64,000 nt of DNA from Xanthomonas codiaei. Its GTDB lineage: Bacteria > Pseudomonadota > Gammaproteobacteria > Xanthomonadales > Xanthomonadaceae. Positions 17,844 to 26,698 of the stretch are shown piece by piece. Under the pieces are notes generated by a model, which was not told where the DNA came from, did no database searches, and saw only the letters and a list, made by a program, of their open reading frames with translations. The translations under genes and the position numbers were made by a program. The stretch's first letter is position 1. The number at the start of each line of letters is the position of its first letter. The stretch is taken from contig NZ_MDEC01000020.1 of assembly GCF_002939785.1 (NCBI RefSeq), positions 30,992 to 94,991 on the forward strand. The letters run 5' to 3'.

Positions 17844-18905
17844 ATGACCAGCAAGATGCTTCAGGGCGCTGTTGCGCTCGCACTGTCCGCCTGCGCCGCG
17901 GGCACCATCGCCGGTCCGGTCGGATACGGCGCCGCCACCACCGGCGGCGGCAACAAGACACCGGTCAACGTGGCCACCTTCGAAGCGATGCAGGCGGCGA
18001 TCGACAGTTATTCCGGCAGCGGCGGGCTGGTGCTCAACTACACCGGCAAGTTCGACTTCGGCACCATCAAGGACGTCTGCGCGCAGTGGAAACTGCCGGC
18101 CAAGACCGTGCAGATCAAGAACAAGAGCGACGTCACCATCAAGGGCGCGAACGGGTCGGCGGCAAACTTCGGTCTGCGCGTGGTGGGCAATGCGCACAAC
18201 GTCATCATCCAGAACATGACCATCGGCCTGCTGCCCGGCGGTGAAGATGCCGATTCGATTTCGCTGGAGGGCAACTCCAGCGGCGAGCCGTCCAGGATCT
18301 GGGTCGACCACAACACCGTGTTCGCCTCGCTCACCAAGTGCTCCGGCGCCGGCGATGCCTCCTTCGATGGCGGCATCGACATGAAAAAGGGCGTGCACCA
18401 CGTCACCGTGTCCTACAACCATGTCTACAATTATCAGAAGGTCGCGCTCAACGGCTTCAGCGATAGCGACACCAAGAATTCGGCGGCACGCACCACCTAT
18501 CACCACAACCGCTTCGAGAACGTGGAATCGCGCGTGCCGCTGCAGCGCCGTGGCCTGAGCCACATCTACAGCAACTACTTCAACAACGTCACCACCTCCG
18601 GCATCAATGTGCGCATGGGCGGCGTGGCCAAGATCGAGTCCAACTACTTCGAGAACATCAAGAACCCGGTGACCTCGCGCGACAGCAGCGAGATCGGCTA
18701 TTGGGACCTGATCAACAACTACGTGGGCAGCGGCATCACCTGGAGCACACCGGACGGCAGCAAGCCGTACGCCAATGCCACCACCTGGATCAGCTCCAAG
18801 GTCTTCCCCGAACCACTGGGTTACACCTACACCGTCACCCCGGCCGCGCAGGTCAAGGCCAAGGTGATCGCCACCGCGGGTGCGGGCAAGAACCTGGCGG
18901 AGTAA
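17844..18905 (+). CDS. pel: Secreted pectate lyase, polysaccharide lyase family 1
   Basis: A 353-residue protein that cleaves polygalacturonate by beta-elimination outside the cell. The start at 17844 has a strong GGGAGAGG site. A signal peptide (MTSKMLQGAVALALSACAAG) targets it to the periplasm, and export by the type II system is expected. PL1 features include IWVDHNTVFAS, a calcium-site segment DGGIDMKKGVHHVTVSYN, and the catalytic-arginine region ESRVPLQRRGLSHIYSNYF. The start of the frame upstream of 17844 is not coding. It is followed by a strong intrinsic terminator, so it is a single-gene transcript. It is a plant cell-wall-degrading virulence enzyme; members are typically called PelB or Pel in Xanthomonas. 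Confidence 0.92.
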   Translation: MTSKMLQGAVALALSACAAGTIAGPVGYGAATTGGGNKTPVNVATFEAMQAAIDSYSGSGGLVLNYTGKFDFGTIKDVCAQWKLPAKTVQIKNKSDVTIKGANGSAANFGLRVVGNAHNVIIQNMTIGLLPGGEDADSISLEGNSSGEPSRIWVDHNTVFASLTKCSGAGDASFDGGIDMKKGVHHVTVSYNHVYNYQKVALNGFSDSDTKNSAARTTYHHNRFENVESRVPLQRRGLSHIYSNYFNNVTTSGINVRMGGVAKIESNYFENIKNPVTSRDSSEIGYWDLINNYVGSGITWSTPDGSKPYANATTWISSKVFPEPLGYTYTVTPAAQVKAKVIATAGAGKNLAE

Positions 18906-18930
18906 GCGCCAGCGCAGCGGCTCAGCCAAG

Positions 18931-18956
18931 AATCCCCGGCACTGCCGGGGATTTTT
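18931..18956 (+). terminator. Intrinsic terminator of pectate lyase
   Basis: A 10-base stem AATCCCCGGC/GCCGGGGATT with a 3-base loop is followed by a short T-run. It sits 26 bases after the lyase stop codon. Confidence 0.85.
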
Positions 18957-19695
18957 ATGAGCGGCAATGTCGTCAGAGACCTGCGCCGGGTCTACCGGCC
19001 GACTTTCGCAGAATCCAGCGCAGGCCCGGAATGGCTGCAGCCATCGCAGCTTGCTGCTTGCGGGTGAGGAAGGCGCCGCCACGAAATTCTTCGCGATGCG
19101 CCAGCTCGCGGCGCGTGCCAGACGCACTGCTCCGCTGGATGGGGTGGCGATACGCGACCTTGCAGTAGCGTAGTGGCGTGCATGCGTGGGATAGCTGCGT
19201 CCATCGCAGCCTGCAGCGCGAGGCAGGCTGATCGCCTGTTGCCGAACGCCACGCCCCGGTAGGCACTGACTGGCTGATACCGATGATGGCGCGCAAGAGT
19301 CGTGGCGTAGCAGTCCGCGCTAGGATGCAGAGCGCTTTGCGCCATGGCGACCGGTCCACTAGATGGCGAGGGCTTCAGATAGATCCACGTGCCGCTCGCG
19401 CGAGGGTGCGCGGAGCCGCCGCCTCCAGAAGCAGCCGGGCGATCTGGCGGCCGTGCACAGATGCAGATCTCGCGCATGCTTGGCATGCAGCACGTTTCTT
19501 GTCCGCATCACCGGCACCATCGCCCCGATGGGTGTGCACCGCAGCAGAGCGGGCCGCCTCGTCCTGTGTCCATTGGGTCGGGCGCGGGCGCCATGCGTAA
19601 CGCGGCCACCACACCGTCAGCCTGGATGAGGCGGCTGCGTCAAGAGGCGCGGCCGGCGCCGCGACGCGGTATCGTGTCGCGCTACCACCTCTCCG
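18957..19695. other. Long gap without a recognisable gene
   Basis: About 740 bases between the lyase terminator and the next permease. Open frames here have no family features or ribosome sites and look like high-GC chance frames. I see no tRNA, no transposon end and no strong repeat. The last part must contain the permease promoter. Confidence 0.4.
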
Positions 19696-21093
19696 ATGCC
19701 GTCCATGTCGCTTCCGACCGAACCTGTTGCCCAGAACGCTTCGACCGCCGCGCCTGCGTTGCGCCATGCGCTCAAACCGCGGCAGTTGATGATGATGGGC
19801 CTGGGCACCGCCATCGGTGCCGGGCTGTTCCTGGGTTCGGGCGTCGGCATCCAGGCAGCCGGGCCGGCGGTGCTGGTGTCCTACCTGATCGCCGGTGCCC
19901 TGGTGATCATCGTGATGAACGCGCTGGGCGAGATGGCGGCCGCCAAGCCGACCAGCGGCGCCTTCTCGGTGTATGCGGCCGATGCAATGGGCCCGACCGC
20001 TGGCGCCACGGTGGGCTGGCTGTGGTGGTTCCAGGTGGTGGTGGTGATCGCAGCCGAGGCGGTCGGCGCCGCCGGCCTGCTCGCGACCGTCTGGCCGGCG
20101 TTGCCGGTGCCCTTGCTGGCGCTGCTGTTCATGGCGACCTTCACCGCGATCAACCTGCTGGGCGTGCGCAATTTCGGCGAATTCGAATTCTGGTTCGCCA
20201 TTCTCAAGGTCGTGGCGATCGTGGTGTTCCTGCTGATCGGCTTGGCCTTGCTGGCCGGCTGGCTGCCCGGCGTGACCTCGCCGGGCCTGTCCAACTTCAC
20301 CCGGAACGGCGGATTTGCGCCCAATGGGCTGGCCGGCGTCGGCGCAGCCCTGCTGGTGGTGGTGTTCGCTTTCGGTGGCACCGAGATCGTGGCGGTGGCG
20401 GCGGCGGAAACCGCCGACCCCGGGCGCAGCCTGGCGCGCACCATCCGCACCGTGGCCTGGCGCATCCTGGTGTTCTACATCGGTTCGATCAGCGTGATCG
20501 TGGCAGTGGTGCCGTGGACCAGCAAGGCGCTCGGCTCGCCCTTTGCCGCAGTGCTGGACGTGGCGCGCATTCCCGGCGCGGCCACTGCGATCACCCTGGT
20601 GGCGGTGGTGGCGCTGCTGTCGGCGCTCAACGCCAACCTGTATGGCGCGTCGCGCATGATCTTCTCGTTGGCCCAGCGCGGCGAAGCGCCGCGCGTGCTC
20701 GCCAGGACCAGCCGCGAGCAGGTGCCGTTGACGGCGGTAATTGCCAGCGTGTTGTTCGGCTTTGCGGCCGCCGCACTGGAGCTGCTGTATCCCAACAAGG
20801 TGTTGCCGGTGCTGCTCAATATCGTCGGTGCCACCTGCCTGCTGGTGTGGACGATCTCGCTGCTGTCGCAGCTGATCCTGCGCGCCCGCGCCGATCGCAC
20901 CGGCATTGCATTGCCGTTTCGGATGCGCGGCTATCCCTTTTTGACCGTGCTGGCGTTGGCGATCCTGGGCGTGATCTTCGTGCTGCTGGCCGGCTCGGCC
21001 GAGACGCGGACGCAGTTCCTGTCGATGGTGGTCCTGACCGTCGCCATCGCGGTGGCTAGCGAAATCGCCCGGCGGAGCCGCAATATACAGTAG
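19696..21093 (+). CDS. Amino-acid permease, AAT/GABA-permease-like
   Basis: A 465-residue inner-membrane transporter with about 12 hydrophobic segments. Helix 1 has the family motif GLGTAIGAGLFLGSG, then ALGEMAAAKPTSGAF after helix 2, and FAFGGTEIVAVAAAETADPG at the sixth helix; these are typical of the AroP/GabP-like amino acid transporter family, which imports amino acids with protons. Start candidates are 19696 and 19705. Substrate is not predictable from sequence by eye. It is transcribed alone and is followed by an inverted repeat at 21121-21149. Confidence 0.87.
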   Translation: MPSMSLPTEPVAQNASTAAPALRHALKPRQLMMMGLGTAIGAGLFLGSGVGIQAAGPAVLVSYLIAGALVIIVMNALGEMAAAKPTSGAFSVYAADAMGPTAGATVGWLWWFQVVVVIAAEAVGAAGLLATVWPALPVPLLALLFMATFTAINLLGVRNFGEFEFWFAILKVVAIVVFLLIGLALLAGWLPGVTSPGLSNFTRNGGFAPNGLAGVGAALLVVVFAFGGTEIVAVAAAETADPGRSLARTIRTVAWRILVFYIGSISVIVAVVPWTSKALGSPFAAVLDVARIPGAATAITLVAVVALLSALNANLYGASRMIFSLAQRGEAPRVLARTSREQVPLTAVIASVLFGFAAAALELLYPNKVLPVLLNIVGATCLLVWTISLLSQLILRARADRTGIALPFRMRGYPFLTVLALAILGVIFVLLAGSAETRTQFLSMVVLTVAIAVASEIARRSRNIQ

Positions 21094-21120
21094 TCAACGC
21101 GACCGCACGCCACACCGCCG

Positions 21121-21149
21121 TGCTGCGCCGCAGGCTTGACGGCGCAGCA
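21121..21149 (+). terminator. Hairpin downstream of permease
   Basis: A perfect 10-base inverted repeat TGCTGCGCCG / CGGCGCAGCA with a 9-base loop lies 28 bases after the permease stop. There is no T-run after it, so efficiency as an intrinsic terminator is uncertain. Confidence 0.5.
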
Positions 21150-21369
21150 GGCCAGGCTTGTGGAGAACGCTTGGTGATTGCCACTCCCGATGCCCACGCA
21201 TGCCGACGCAGTCAGCAAGGCGCGGGCGTGCGCAGCGTCGTGCATCGGGCGATTGCGACCCGTGGTGATGGCCGCAGCCAGCACACGGGGCTGCCGCGAT
21301 CCTGCCCATCACAATGCCGCCTGCCATTGCAGCGCAGGCTGTGCAGCAAGGGCGCGACGGTTTGACGCA

Positions 21370-21390
21370 GATGCGACGCCGTGTCGCATC
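21370..21390. promoter_or_regulatory. Palindrome upstream of cioAB
   Basis: The perfect inverted repeat GATGCGAC-GCCGT-GTCGCATC lies about 130 bases before the cioA ATG and 5 bases after a TTGAC that could be a -35 element. It is a candidate operator or stem in the cioAB leader. The protein that might bind is unknown. Confidence 0.45.
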
Positions 21391-21521
21391 GGGAACGTGC
21401 TCTAGCGTCCCTATCATGAAGGCGTAGCGCAGTCGGTCGCGATCCCGATTACCGCAGGCATGGCGGCAATCGCTCTGCACTGACGCGTGGGTGGTCTTCT
21501 CATTTGCCTGGAGGTTGCTCC

Positions 21522-22919
21522 ATGGACGCCTTGCTGCTGTCGCGGATCCAGTTCGGATTCGTCATTGCGTTCCACGTGCTGTTTCCTGCGTTCACCATCG
21601 GCCTCTCCAGCCTGCTGGCGTTCCTGGAATGGCGCTGGTTGCGCACCCGCCTGCCGGTGTGGCGCGAGCTGTATTTCTTCTGGCAGAAGATCTTCGCCGT
21701 GTCGTTCGGCATGGGAGTGGTCAGCGGCATCGTGATGGCCTTCCAGTTCGGCGCCAACTGGCCGGAGCTGAGCCGCATCGCCGGCAGCGTGATCGGCCCG
21801 CTGCTGAGCTACGAGGTCCTCACCGCGTTCTTCCTGGAAGCGAGCTTCCTGGGCGTGATGATGTTTGGCTGGGGCCGCATTTCCGAACGCCTGCATTTTT
21901 TCGCCACCTGCATGGTGGCACTGGGCACGCTGTTGTCCACGTTCTGGATCCTGTCGTCCAACAGCTGGCTGCAGACACCCGCCGGCTACGAGGTCATCGA
22001 TGGCATCGTGCATCCGGTGGAGTGGCTGAAGATCATCTTCAACCCCTCGTTTCCGTATCGGCTTGCGCATATGGCGCTGGGCTCGTTCATCACCACCTGT
22101 TTTGTGGTCGGCGCGGTGGGTGCCTGGTATCTGCACCGTGGCGTGCATCGCGAGGCGGGCCTGCGCATGCTCAAGCTGGCGGTGGTGTTCGCGGCCATCA
22201 CCGTGCCGCTGCAGATCTTCGTCGGCGACATGCATGGGTTGAATACGCTCAAGCATCAGCCGATGAAGATCGCGGCGATGGAGGCGCACTGGCACGCCGA
22301 AGAACCCGGCAAGGGCTTCCCGCTGGTGGTCTTCGCCGTGCCCAACGCGCAGGCCGAACGCAACGACTACGAGCTGGCGATTCCGCGCCTGGGCAGCCTG
22401 ATCCTGACCCACAGCCTGGACGGCGACATCGCGCCGCTGAGCTCGGTGCCGGCCGCCGACCGCCCGCCGGTGACGCCGGTGTTCTTCGCCTTCCGCATCA
22501 TGGTCGGGATCGGCTCGCTGATGCTGTTGGTGGCCTGGGTGTCGGCGTTCGCGTTGTGGCGCGGCACGCTGGTGCAGTGGCGCTGGTTGCTGGCGACCTG
22601 GCGCTGGATGTTGCCGAGCGGCTTCATCGCGCTGATTTCTGGCTGGTTCGTCACTGAAATGGGCCGCCAGCCGTATGTGGTCTACGGCCTGCTGCGCACC
22701 GCCGACGCGGTGGGCCCGCAGTCGGCGCTGATGACTGCCATCTCGCTATCGGTGTATGTGGCCGGCTACGCGTTCGTCTTCGGCTGGGGCATCTGGTACC
22801 TGGTCAAGATCGGCAAGATCGGGCCGACCCCGCACGATGCGCCGCAGTTGGACCATGGCGAACACACGCCCGCACGGCCGCTATCGGCCGCGGACGAACC
22901 GATCGATGGAGCTGCCTGA
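21522..22919 (+). CDS. cioA: Cytochrome bd-type quinol oxidase subunit I
   Basis: A 465-residue multi-helix membrane protein. Heme-ligand regions are visible in FHVLFPAF near the N-terminus and in HMALGSFITT. The quinol-site segment HQPMKIAAMEAHW and the family motif GWFVTEMGRQP are present. The Q-loop is short, which puts it in the cyanide-insensitive oxidase (CIO) branch rather than the long-loop E. coli type. It oxidises ubiquinol and reduces oxygen to water, and is useful at low oxygen or under inhibitor stress. TGGAGG precedes the ATG at 21522. The stop codon overlaps the start of subunit II by one base, so the two are translationally coupled. An upstream start at 21504 lacks support. 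Confidence 0.93.
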   Translation: MDALLLSRIQFGFVIAFHVLFPAFTIGLSSLLAFLEWRWLRTRLPVWRELYFFWQKIFAVSFGMGVVSGIVMAFQFGANWPELSRIAGSVIGPLLSYEVLTAFFLEASFLGVMMFGWGRISERLHFFATCMVALGTLLSTFWILSSNSWLQTPAGYEVIDGIVHPVEWLKIIFNPSFPYRLAHMALGSFITTCFVVGAVGAWYLHRGVHREAGLRMLKLAVVFAAITVPLQIFVGDMHGLNTLKHQPMKIAAMEAHWHAEEPGKGFPLVVFAVPNAQAERNDYELAIPRLGSLILTHSLDGDIAPLSSVPAADRPPVTPVFFAFRIMVGIGSLMLLVAWVSAFALWRGTLVQWRWLLATWRWMLPSGFIALISGWFVTEMGRQPYVVYGLLRTADAVGPQSALMTAISLSVYVAGYAFVFGWGIWYLVKIGKIGPTPHDAPQLDHGEHTPARPLSAADEPIDGAA

Positions 22920-23935
22920 TGGACATGACGACCCTGTTGCCCGTGGCGTGGTTTGCGGTGATCGGCTTCGGCGTGCTGATGTACGTGGTGCTGGACGGCT
23001 TCGTGCTGGGCATCGGCATCCTGGCCCCGTTCCGCCGCGACGAGGCGCAGCTGGACCTGATGATGAACACCGCCGCGCCGATCTGGGACGGCAATGAAAC
23101 CTGGCTGGTGCTGGGCGGGGCAGGGCTGCTGGCCGCCTTTCCCAAGGCCTATGCGGTGATCCTGTCGGCGCTGTATCTGCCGGTGCTGCTGATGGTGATG
23201 GCGCTGGTGTTCCGCGGGGTGGCGTTCGAGTTCCGCTTCAAGGCGCAGCGCTCGCGGCGGCTGTGGAGCAATGCCTTCGCGGCCGGCTCGATCCTGGCCA
23301 CCTTTGCGCAGGGCGTGATCCTGGGCGCGCTGGTGCAGGGCCTGCCGATCGAGAACGACCGCTATGTCGGCGGCATCTGGGGCTGGTTCAGCCCGTTCGC
23401 GATGCTGACCGGCGCGGCCCTGGTGTTCGGCTATGCGCTGCTCGGCAGCACCTGGCTGATCCTCAAGACCGAAGGCCATGTGCAGCAGCTGGCGCGGCAG
23501 CTGACCCGGCCGTTGACGCTCAGCGTGCTGGTCTTCATCGGCCTGGTCAGCGCCTGGCTGCCATCGCTGCAATCGCATGTGATGGAGCGCTGGTTCAACG
23601 ATGCGCATTACCTGTGGTTGATGCCGGTACCGGTGCTGGTTGCCGTGGTGGGTTATGCACTGTGGCGCGCGAGCGAGACCGGGCGTGCGGATGCGCCGCC
23701 GTTCCTGCTGGCGATGGGCTTGTTCGTGCTCGGCTTCCTCGGCCTGGTGCTGGGCATGTGGCCGTACCTGGTGCCGCCGGTCTACACCCTCTGGCAGGCG
23801 GCCGCGCCGCCGTCCTCGCAGCTGTTCGCGATGGTGGGGCTGGTCATGTTGCTGCCGTTGATCCTGGGCTACACGGTGTGGTCTTACCGCGTGTTCCGCG
23901 GCAAGATCACCGCCGAGACCGGCTACCACCATTGA
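22919..23935 (+). CDS. cioB: Cytochrome bd-type quinol oxidase subunit II
   Basis: A 338-residue membrane protein of the CydB/CioB family. The N-terminus has LDGFVLGIGILAPF and then NTAAPIWDGNETWLVLGG, both diagnostic. About eight or nine hydrophobic segments follow. Together with CioA it forms the oxidase heterodimer in the inner membrane. The TGATG overlap with cioA gives a start at 22919. No CydX-like small subunit and no cydDC exporter genes follow; the small subunit is often missing in CIO loci. It converges with the esterase gene, with only GC-rich spacer between. Confidence 0.93.
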   Translation: MDMTTLLPVAWFAVIGFGVLMYVVLDGFVLGIGILAPFRRDEAQLDLMMNTAAPIWDGNETWLVLGGAGLLAAFPKAYAVILSALYLPVLLMVMALVFRGVAFEFRFKAQRSRRLWSNAFAAGSILATFAQGVILGALVQGLPIENDRYVGGIWGWFSPFAMLTGAALVFGYALLGSTWLILKTEGHVQQLARQLTRPLTLSVLVFIGLVSAWLPSLQSHVMERWFNDAHYLWLMPVPVLVAVVGYALWRASETGRADAPPFLLAMGLFVLGFLGLVLGMWPYLVPPVYTLWQAAAPPSSQLFAMVGLVMLLPLILGYTVWSYRVFRGKITAETGYHH

Positions 23936-24100
23936 TGGTCGGCAGCCGGCGCGCACGCGCCGCGCAGCCGCCAGGCGATGGGCGCGGCATGCGGTGCCTT
24001 TGGGGGCACCATGCGACGACGACGGCATGCGCTGGTCGCCGTCGCCACCATCGAGCCAGGCGCCAGGCACGCATCGCGCCATCGCGCTGTAACGCCGCTC

Positions 24101-24898
24101 TCAGCGCAGGTGCTGCTTGAACATCCACTCCCACATCGCCGGGTCCGCGTAGGTCGCGTCCCAGACGTTGTGGTTGCCTTCCGGATATTCGCTGTAGCGC
24201 AGGTTGGCGCCCACGCCTTTCGCGGCGCGGTACAGCGCGCGGTCGTCATGCGGTGGCACGGAGGTGTCCTTGGCGCCGTGGAAGGTCCAGATCGGCACGT
24301 GCCGAAGCTGGGTGACTGCTGCCGTATACGGGTCTGCTTCCTTGGCCACCAGGCTCACATACAGTGTGCGGCGCTCATCGCGCGGAGCCTTGAGCGCGCC
24401 GCAGATGGGCACGATCGCGGCAAAGCGCTGCGGCTGCATCAGGCCGATTTCCCATGCGCCATATCCGCCCATCGAGATGCCGGTCAGATACGTGCGCTGC
24501 GGGTCGGCAGCGAATTCGGCGCTGGCGGCATCCAGCGTGGCGATGGCCATGCGTGCGTTGATGCCCAGCCATTCTTCGTTGTCGGGCACCTGCGGCAACA
24601 CCACCAGCGCCGGAAACCGGGCGGTGTGTTCGCTCAGGTAGGGGCCTACTCCGACCTCGGCCTGGTCGCGTCCGTTGTCGCCACGTTCGCCCGAACCATG
24701 CAGGAACAACACGATCGGCAACGGTCGCGCCGACTTGGCGGCCGGGACAAACACCTGATAGCGATACAGCCGGCCTTCCATCTGCAAGGTGCGGCTGACG
24801 AAGTGGCCGCTGCGGCCATCGTGGCGACGCTCACCCATGCTGGAGCAGCCGGCAAGCACCAATGCAAACAGTCCAAGTACGACGCAACGTAAGATCAC
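24101..24898 (-). CDS. Lipoprotein alpha/beta hydrolase (esterase-like)
   Basis: A 265-residue protein with a lipoprotein signal: the start MILRCVVLGLFALVLAGCSS has lipobox LAGC, with lipidation expected at Cys18. The hydrolase fold is clear: LFLHGSGERG for the oxyanion region, nucleophile elbow GISMGG, aspartate in HGAKDTSVP and histidine in EGNHNVWD. It resembles the carboxylesterase/polyhydroxybutyrate depolymerase-like group (CE1-related) that often acts on esterified plant or polyester substrates. It sits on a membrane facing the periplasm or outer surface. It converges with cioB and is divergent from nothing nearby; mgtE lies upstream on the same strand. Substrate unknown. Confidence 0.83.
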   Translation of the reverse strand: MILRCVVLGLFALVLAGCSSMGERRHDGRSGHFVSRTLQMEGRLYRYQVFVPAAKSARPLPIVLFLHGSGERGDNGRDQAEVGVGPYLSEHTARFPALVVLPQVPDNEEWLGINARMAIATLDAASAEFAADPQRTYLTGISMGGYGAWEIGLMQPQRFAAIVPICGALKAPRDERRTLYVSLVAKEADPYTAAVTQLRHVPIWTFHGAKDTSVPPHDDRALYRAAKGVGANLRYSEYPEGNHNVWDATYADPAMWEWMFKQHLR

Positions 24899-25039
24899 GC
24901 ACGACTCTCCATCCAGTACAGGTCTGCAGTATTACCGCATGCACGTGCGCTGGCACGTCACGCGGCGGCGGTGGGTGCCGTCGATTCATGCGACGCCAGG
25001 ATGGCCGATGCCGGCAGGCATGATCGCTGCTGCAGGCGG

Positions 25040-26401
25040 TCAGGGCAGCAGGATCAAGGTGGCAAGGCCCAGGAAGCTCAAAAAGCCCATCACGTCGGTC
25101 AGCGTGGTCAGGATCACCCCGCCCGCCAATGCCGGATCGAAGCCCAGGCGCTTGAGCGTCACCGGCACCAGCACCCCGCCGAAGGCGGCAGTGAGCATGT
25201 TGGCGGTCAGTGCGGTGCCGATCACTAGCGACAGCATCGGCTGGCGGAACCAGACCAGGACGATCAGGCCAAGCCCGATGCCCAGGCACAGCCCGTTGAT
25301 CAGCGCCACGGTGAGTTCCTTCTTAAGCAGCGTCATCACATTGGACGAGCCGATCTGCCCCAGCGCCAGACCGCGCACCATCAGCGCCAGCACCTGGGTG
25401 CCGGCGTTGCCGCCCATGCCGGCCACGATCGGCATCAGCGCTGCCAGCGCGACCAGTTTTTCGATGGTGCCCTCGAACTGGCTGACCACGCTGGAGGCCA
25501 GGAAGGCGGTGCACAGGTTGATGCCCAGCCAGATCAGGCGGCGCCGGAACGCGCGCCGCGCCGGGCTGAACATGTCCTCGTCCTCGTCCAGGCCGGCGGC
25601 GCTCAACGCCTGATGCTCGGCCTGCTCGCGGATGATGTCCACCACGTCGTCGATGGTGATGCGGCCGAGCAGGATGTTGTTGTCGTCCACCACCGGCGCG
25701 GAGATCCAGTCGTGGTCGGAGAAGCGGCGTGCCACCTCGTCCGAGCCGTCGCCCACGTCGATGGCTGGCTGCTCGTCGTCGATCAGCCGGTTGACCGGGG
25801 TACTGTCCTCGTGGGTGACCAGCGCTGCCAATGGCACGCGGCCCAGATACTGGTGGCGACGGCTCACCACGTACAGGTGGTCGGTATGGTCGGGCAGCTC
25901 GCCGCGCAGGCGCAGATAGCGCAGCACCACATCGACGTTGACGTCGGCGCGCACCGTCACCACGTCCGGATTCATCAGGCGGCCGGCGGTGTCTTCCGGA
26001 TACGACAGCACTTGCTCCAGCCGTTCGCGGTTCTCGCGATCCATCGACTTGAGCACTTCGTCGATGACGGTGTCGGGCAGGTCCTCGACCAGGTTGGCCA
26101 GGTCGTCGATGTCCAGGTCTTCGACCGCGGCGACGATTTCGTCCGGGTCCATGTCGGCCAGCAGGCTTTCGCGCACCTCATCGCCGACGTGCAGCAGCAC
26201 CTCGCCATCGTCTTCCGGGTCGACCAGCCCCCACACCACTTCGCGCTTGCCCGGCGGCAGCGATTCGAGCAGGTTGCCGATCTCCGCCGGCGCCAGTGTG
26301 TTGACCAACCGGCGCACCGGCCCCAGGCGTCCGCTGTCCAGCGCGTCGGACAGCAATCGCAGCTGGCGCGCGGTCTTGTCGTGGCGGACGGCTTCGGCCA
26401 T
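25040..26401 (-). CDS. mgtE: Magnesium transporter MgtE
   Basis: A 453-residue protein with the MgtE layout: an N-terminal helical domain (about 20-130), two CBS domains (about 135-255) that sense cytosolic Mg2+, and five transmembrane helices. The pore region carries the family pattern MPIVAGMGGNAGTQ followed later by PVTLKRLGFDPA. It works as a homodimeric Mg2+ channel in the inner membrane that closes when Mg2+ is high. It starts at 26401 with MAEAVRHDKTARQLRLL. It follows ptsI on the same strand after about 300 bases that include a REP-like element, so it probably has its own promoter. Confidence 0.93.
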   Translation of the reverse strand: MAEAVRHDKTARQLRLLSDALDSGRLGPVRRLVNTLAPAEIGNLLESLPPGKREVVWGLVDPEDDGEVLLHVGDEVRESLLADMDPDEIVAAVEDLDIDDLANLVEDLPDTVIDEVLKSMDRENRERLEQVLSYPEDTAGRLMNPDVVTVRADVNVDVVLRYLRLRGELPDHTDHLYVVSRRHQYLGRVPLAALVTHEDSTPVNRLIDDEQPAIDVGDGSDEVARRFSDHDWISAPVVDDNNILLGRITIDDVVDIIREQAEHQALSAAGLDEDEDMFSPARRAFRRRLIWLGINLCTAFLASSVVSQFEGTIEKLVALAALMPIVAGMGGNAGTQVLALMVRGLALGQIGSSNVMTLLKKELTVALINGLCLGIGLGLIVLVWFRQPMLSLVIGTALTANMLTAAFGGVLVPVTLKRLGFDPALAGGVILTTLTDVMGFLSFLGLATLILLP

Positions 26402-26637
26402 GCGCGGCTCCCGGAAGAGTGGACGCGCCGTCAGTGGACGCGGTGCTGGGTCAGCGCGGCATTATCGCTTGCGCGCGGTGACGAAACATACAGTGCCGGC
26501 GCGCTTGCGGACGATCGATGGGCCGCCGCCGGCGTGCTGGCGCGCTTGGCAAACGCTGCATGCAGCCACGACGAACCCGAGTGCGCTGTGAGCATTGACC
26601 GGGTGATCGATTGCCAGGTCGATGATCGGCGCAGCGC

Positions 26638-26690
26638 CCCCATCCGCCCTGCGGGCAGCTTCCCCGCAAGCGGGAGAAGGATGCGCAGCA
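26638..26690. repeat. REP-like palindromic element between ptsI and mgtE
   Basis: The minus strand reads CTTCTCCCGCTTGCGGGGAAG followed by CTGCCCGCAGGGCGGATG. This is a good match to the scattered REP-type palindromes of Xanthomonadaceae as I know them. The stem CTTCTCCCGC/GCGGGGAAG is nearly perfect. It lies just after the ptsI stop at 26699 and may stabilise or end the transcript. Confidence 0.5.
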
Positions 26691-26698
26691 GCGCTGTT

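Noticed and set aside
18957..19695. Small genes in the gap after the lyase
   Set aside because: Open frames up to 150 codons exist on both strands but all are Arg/Ala-rich, lack ribosome sites and have no family features.
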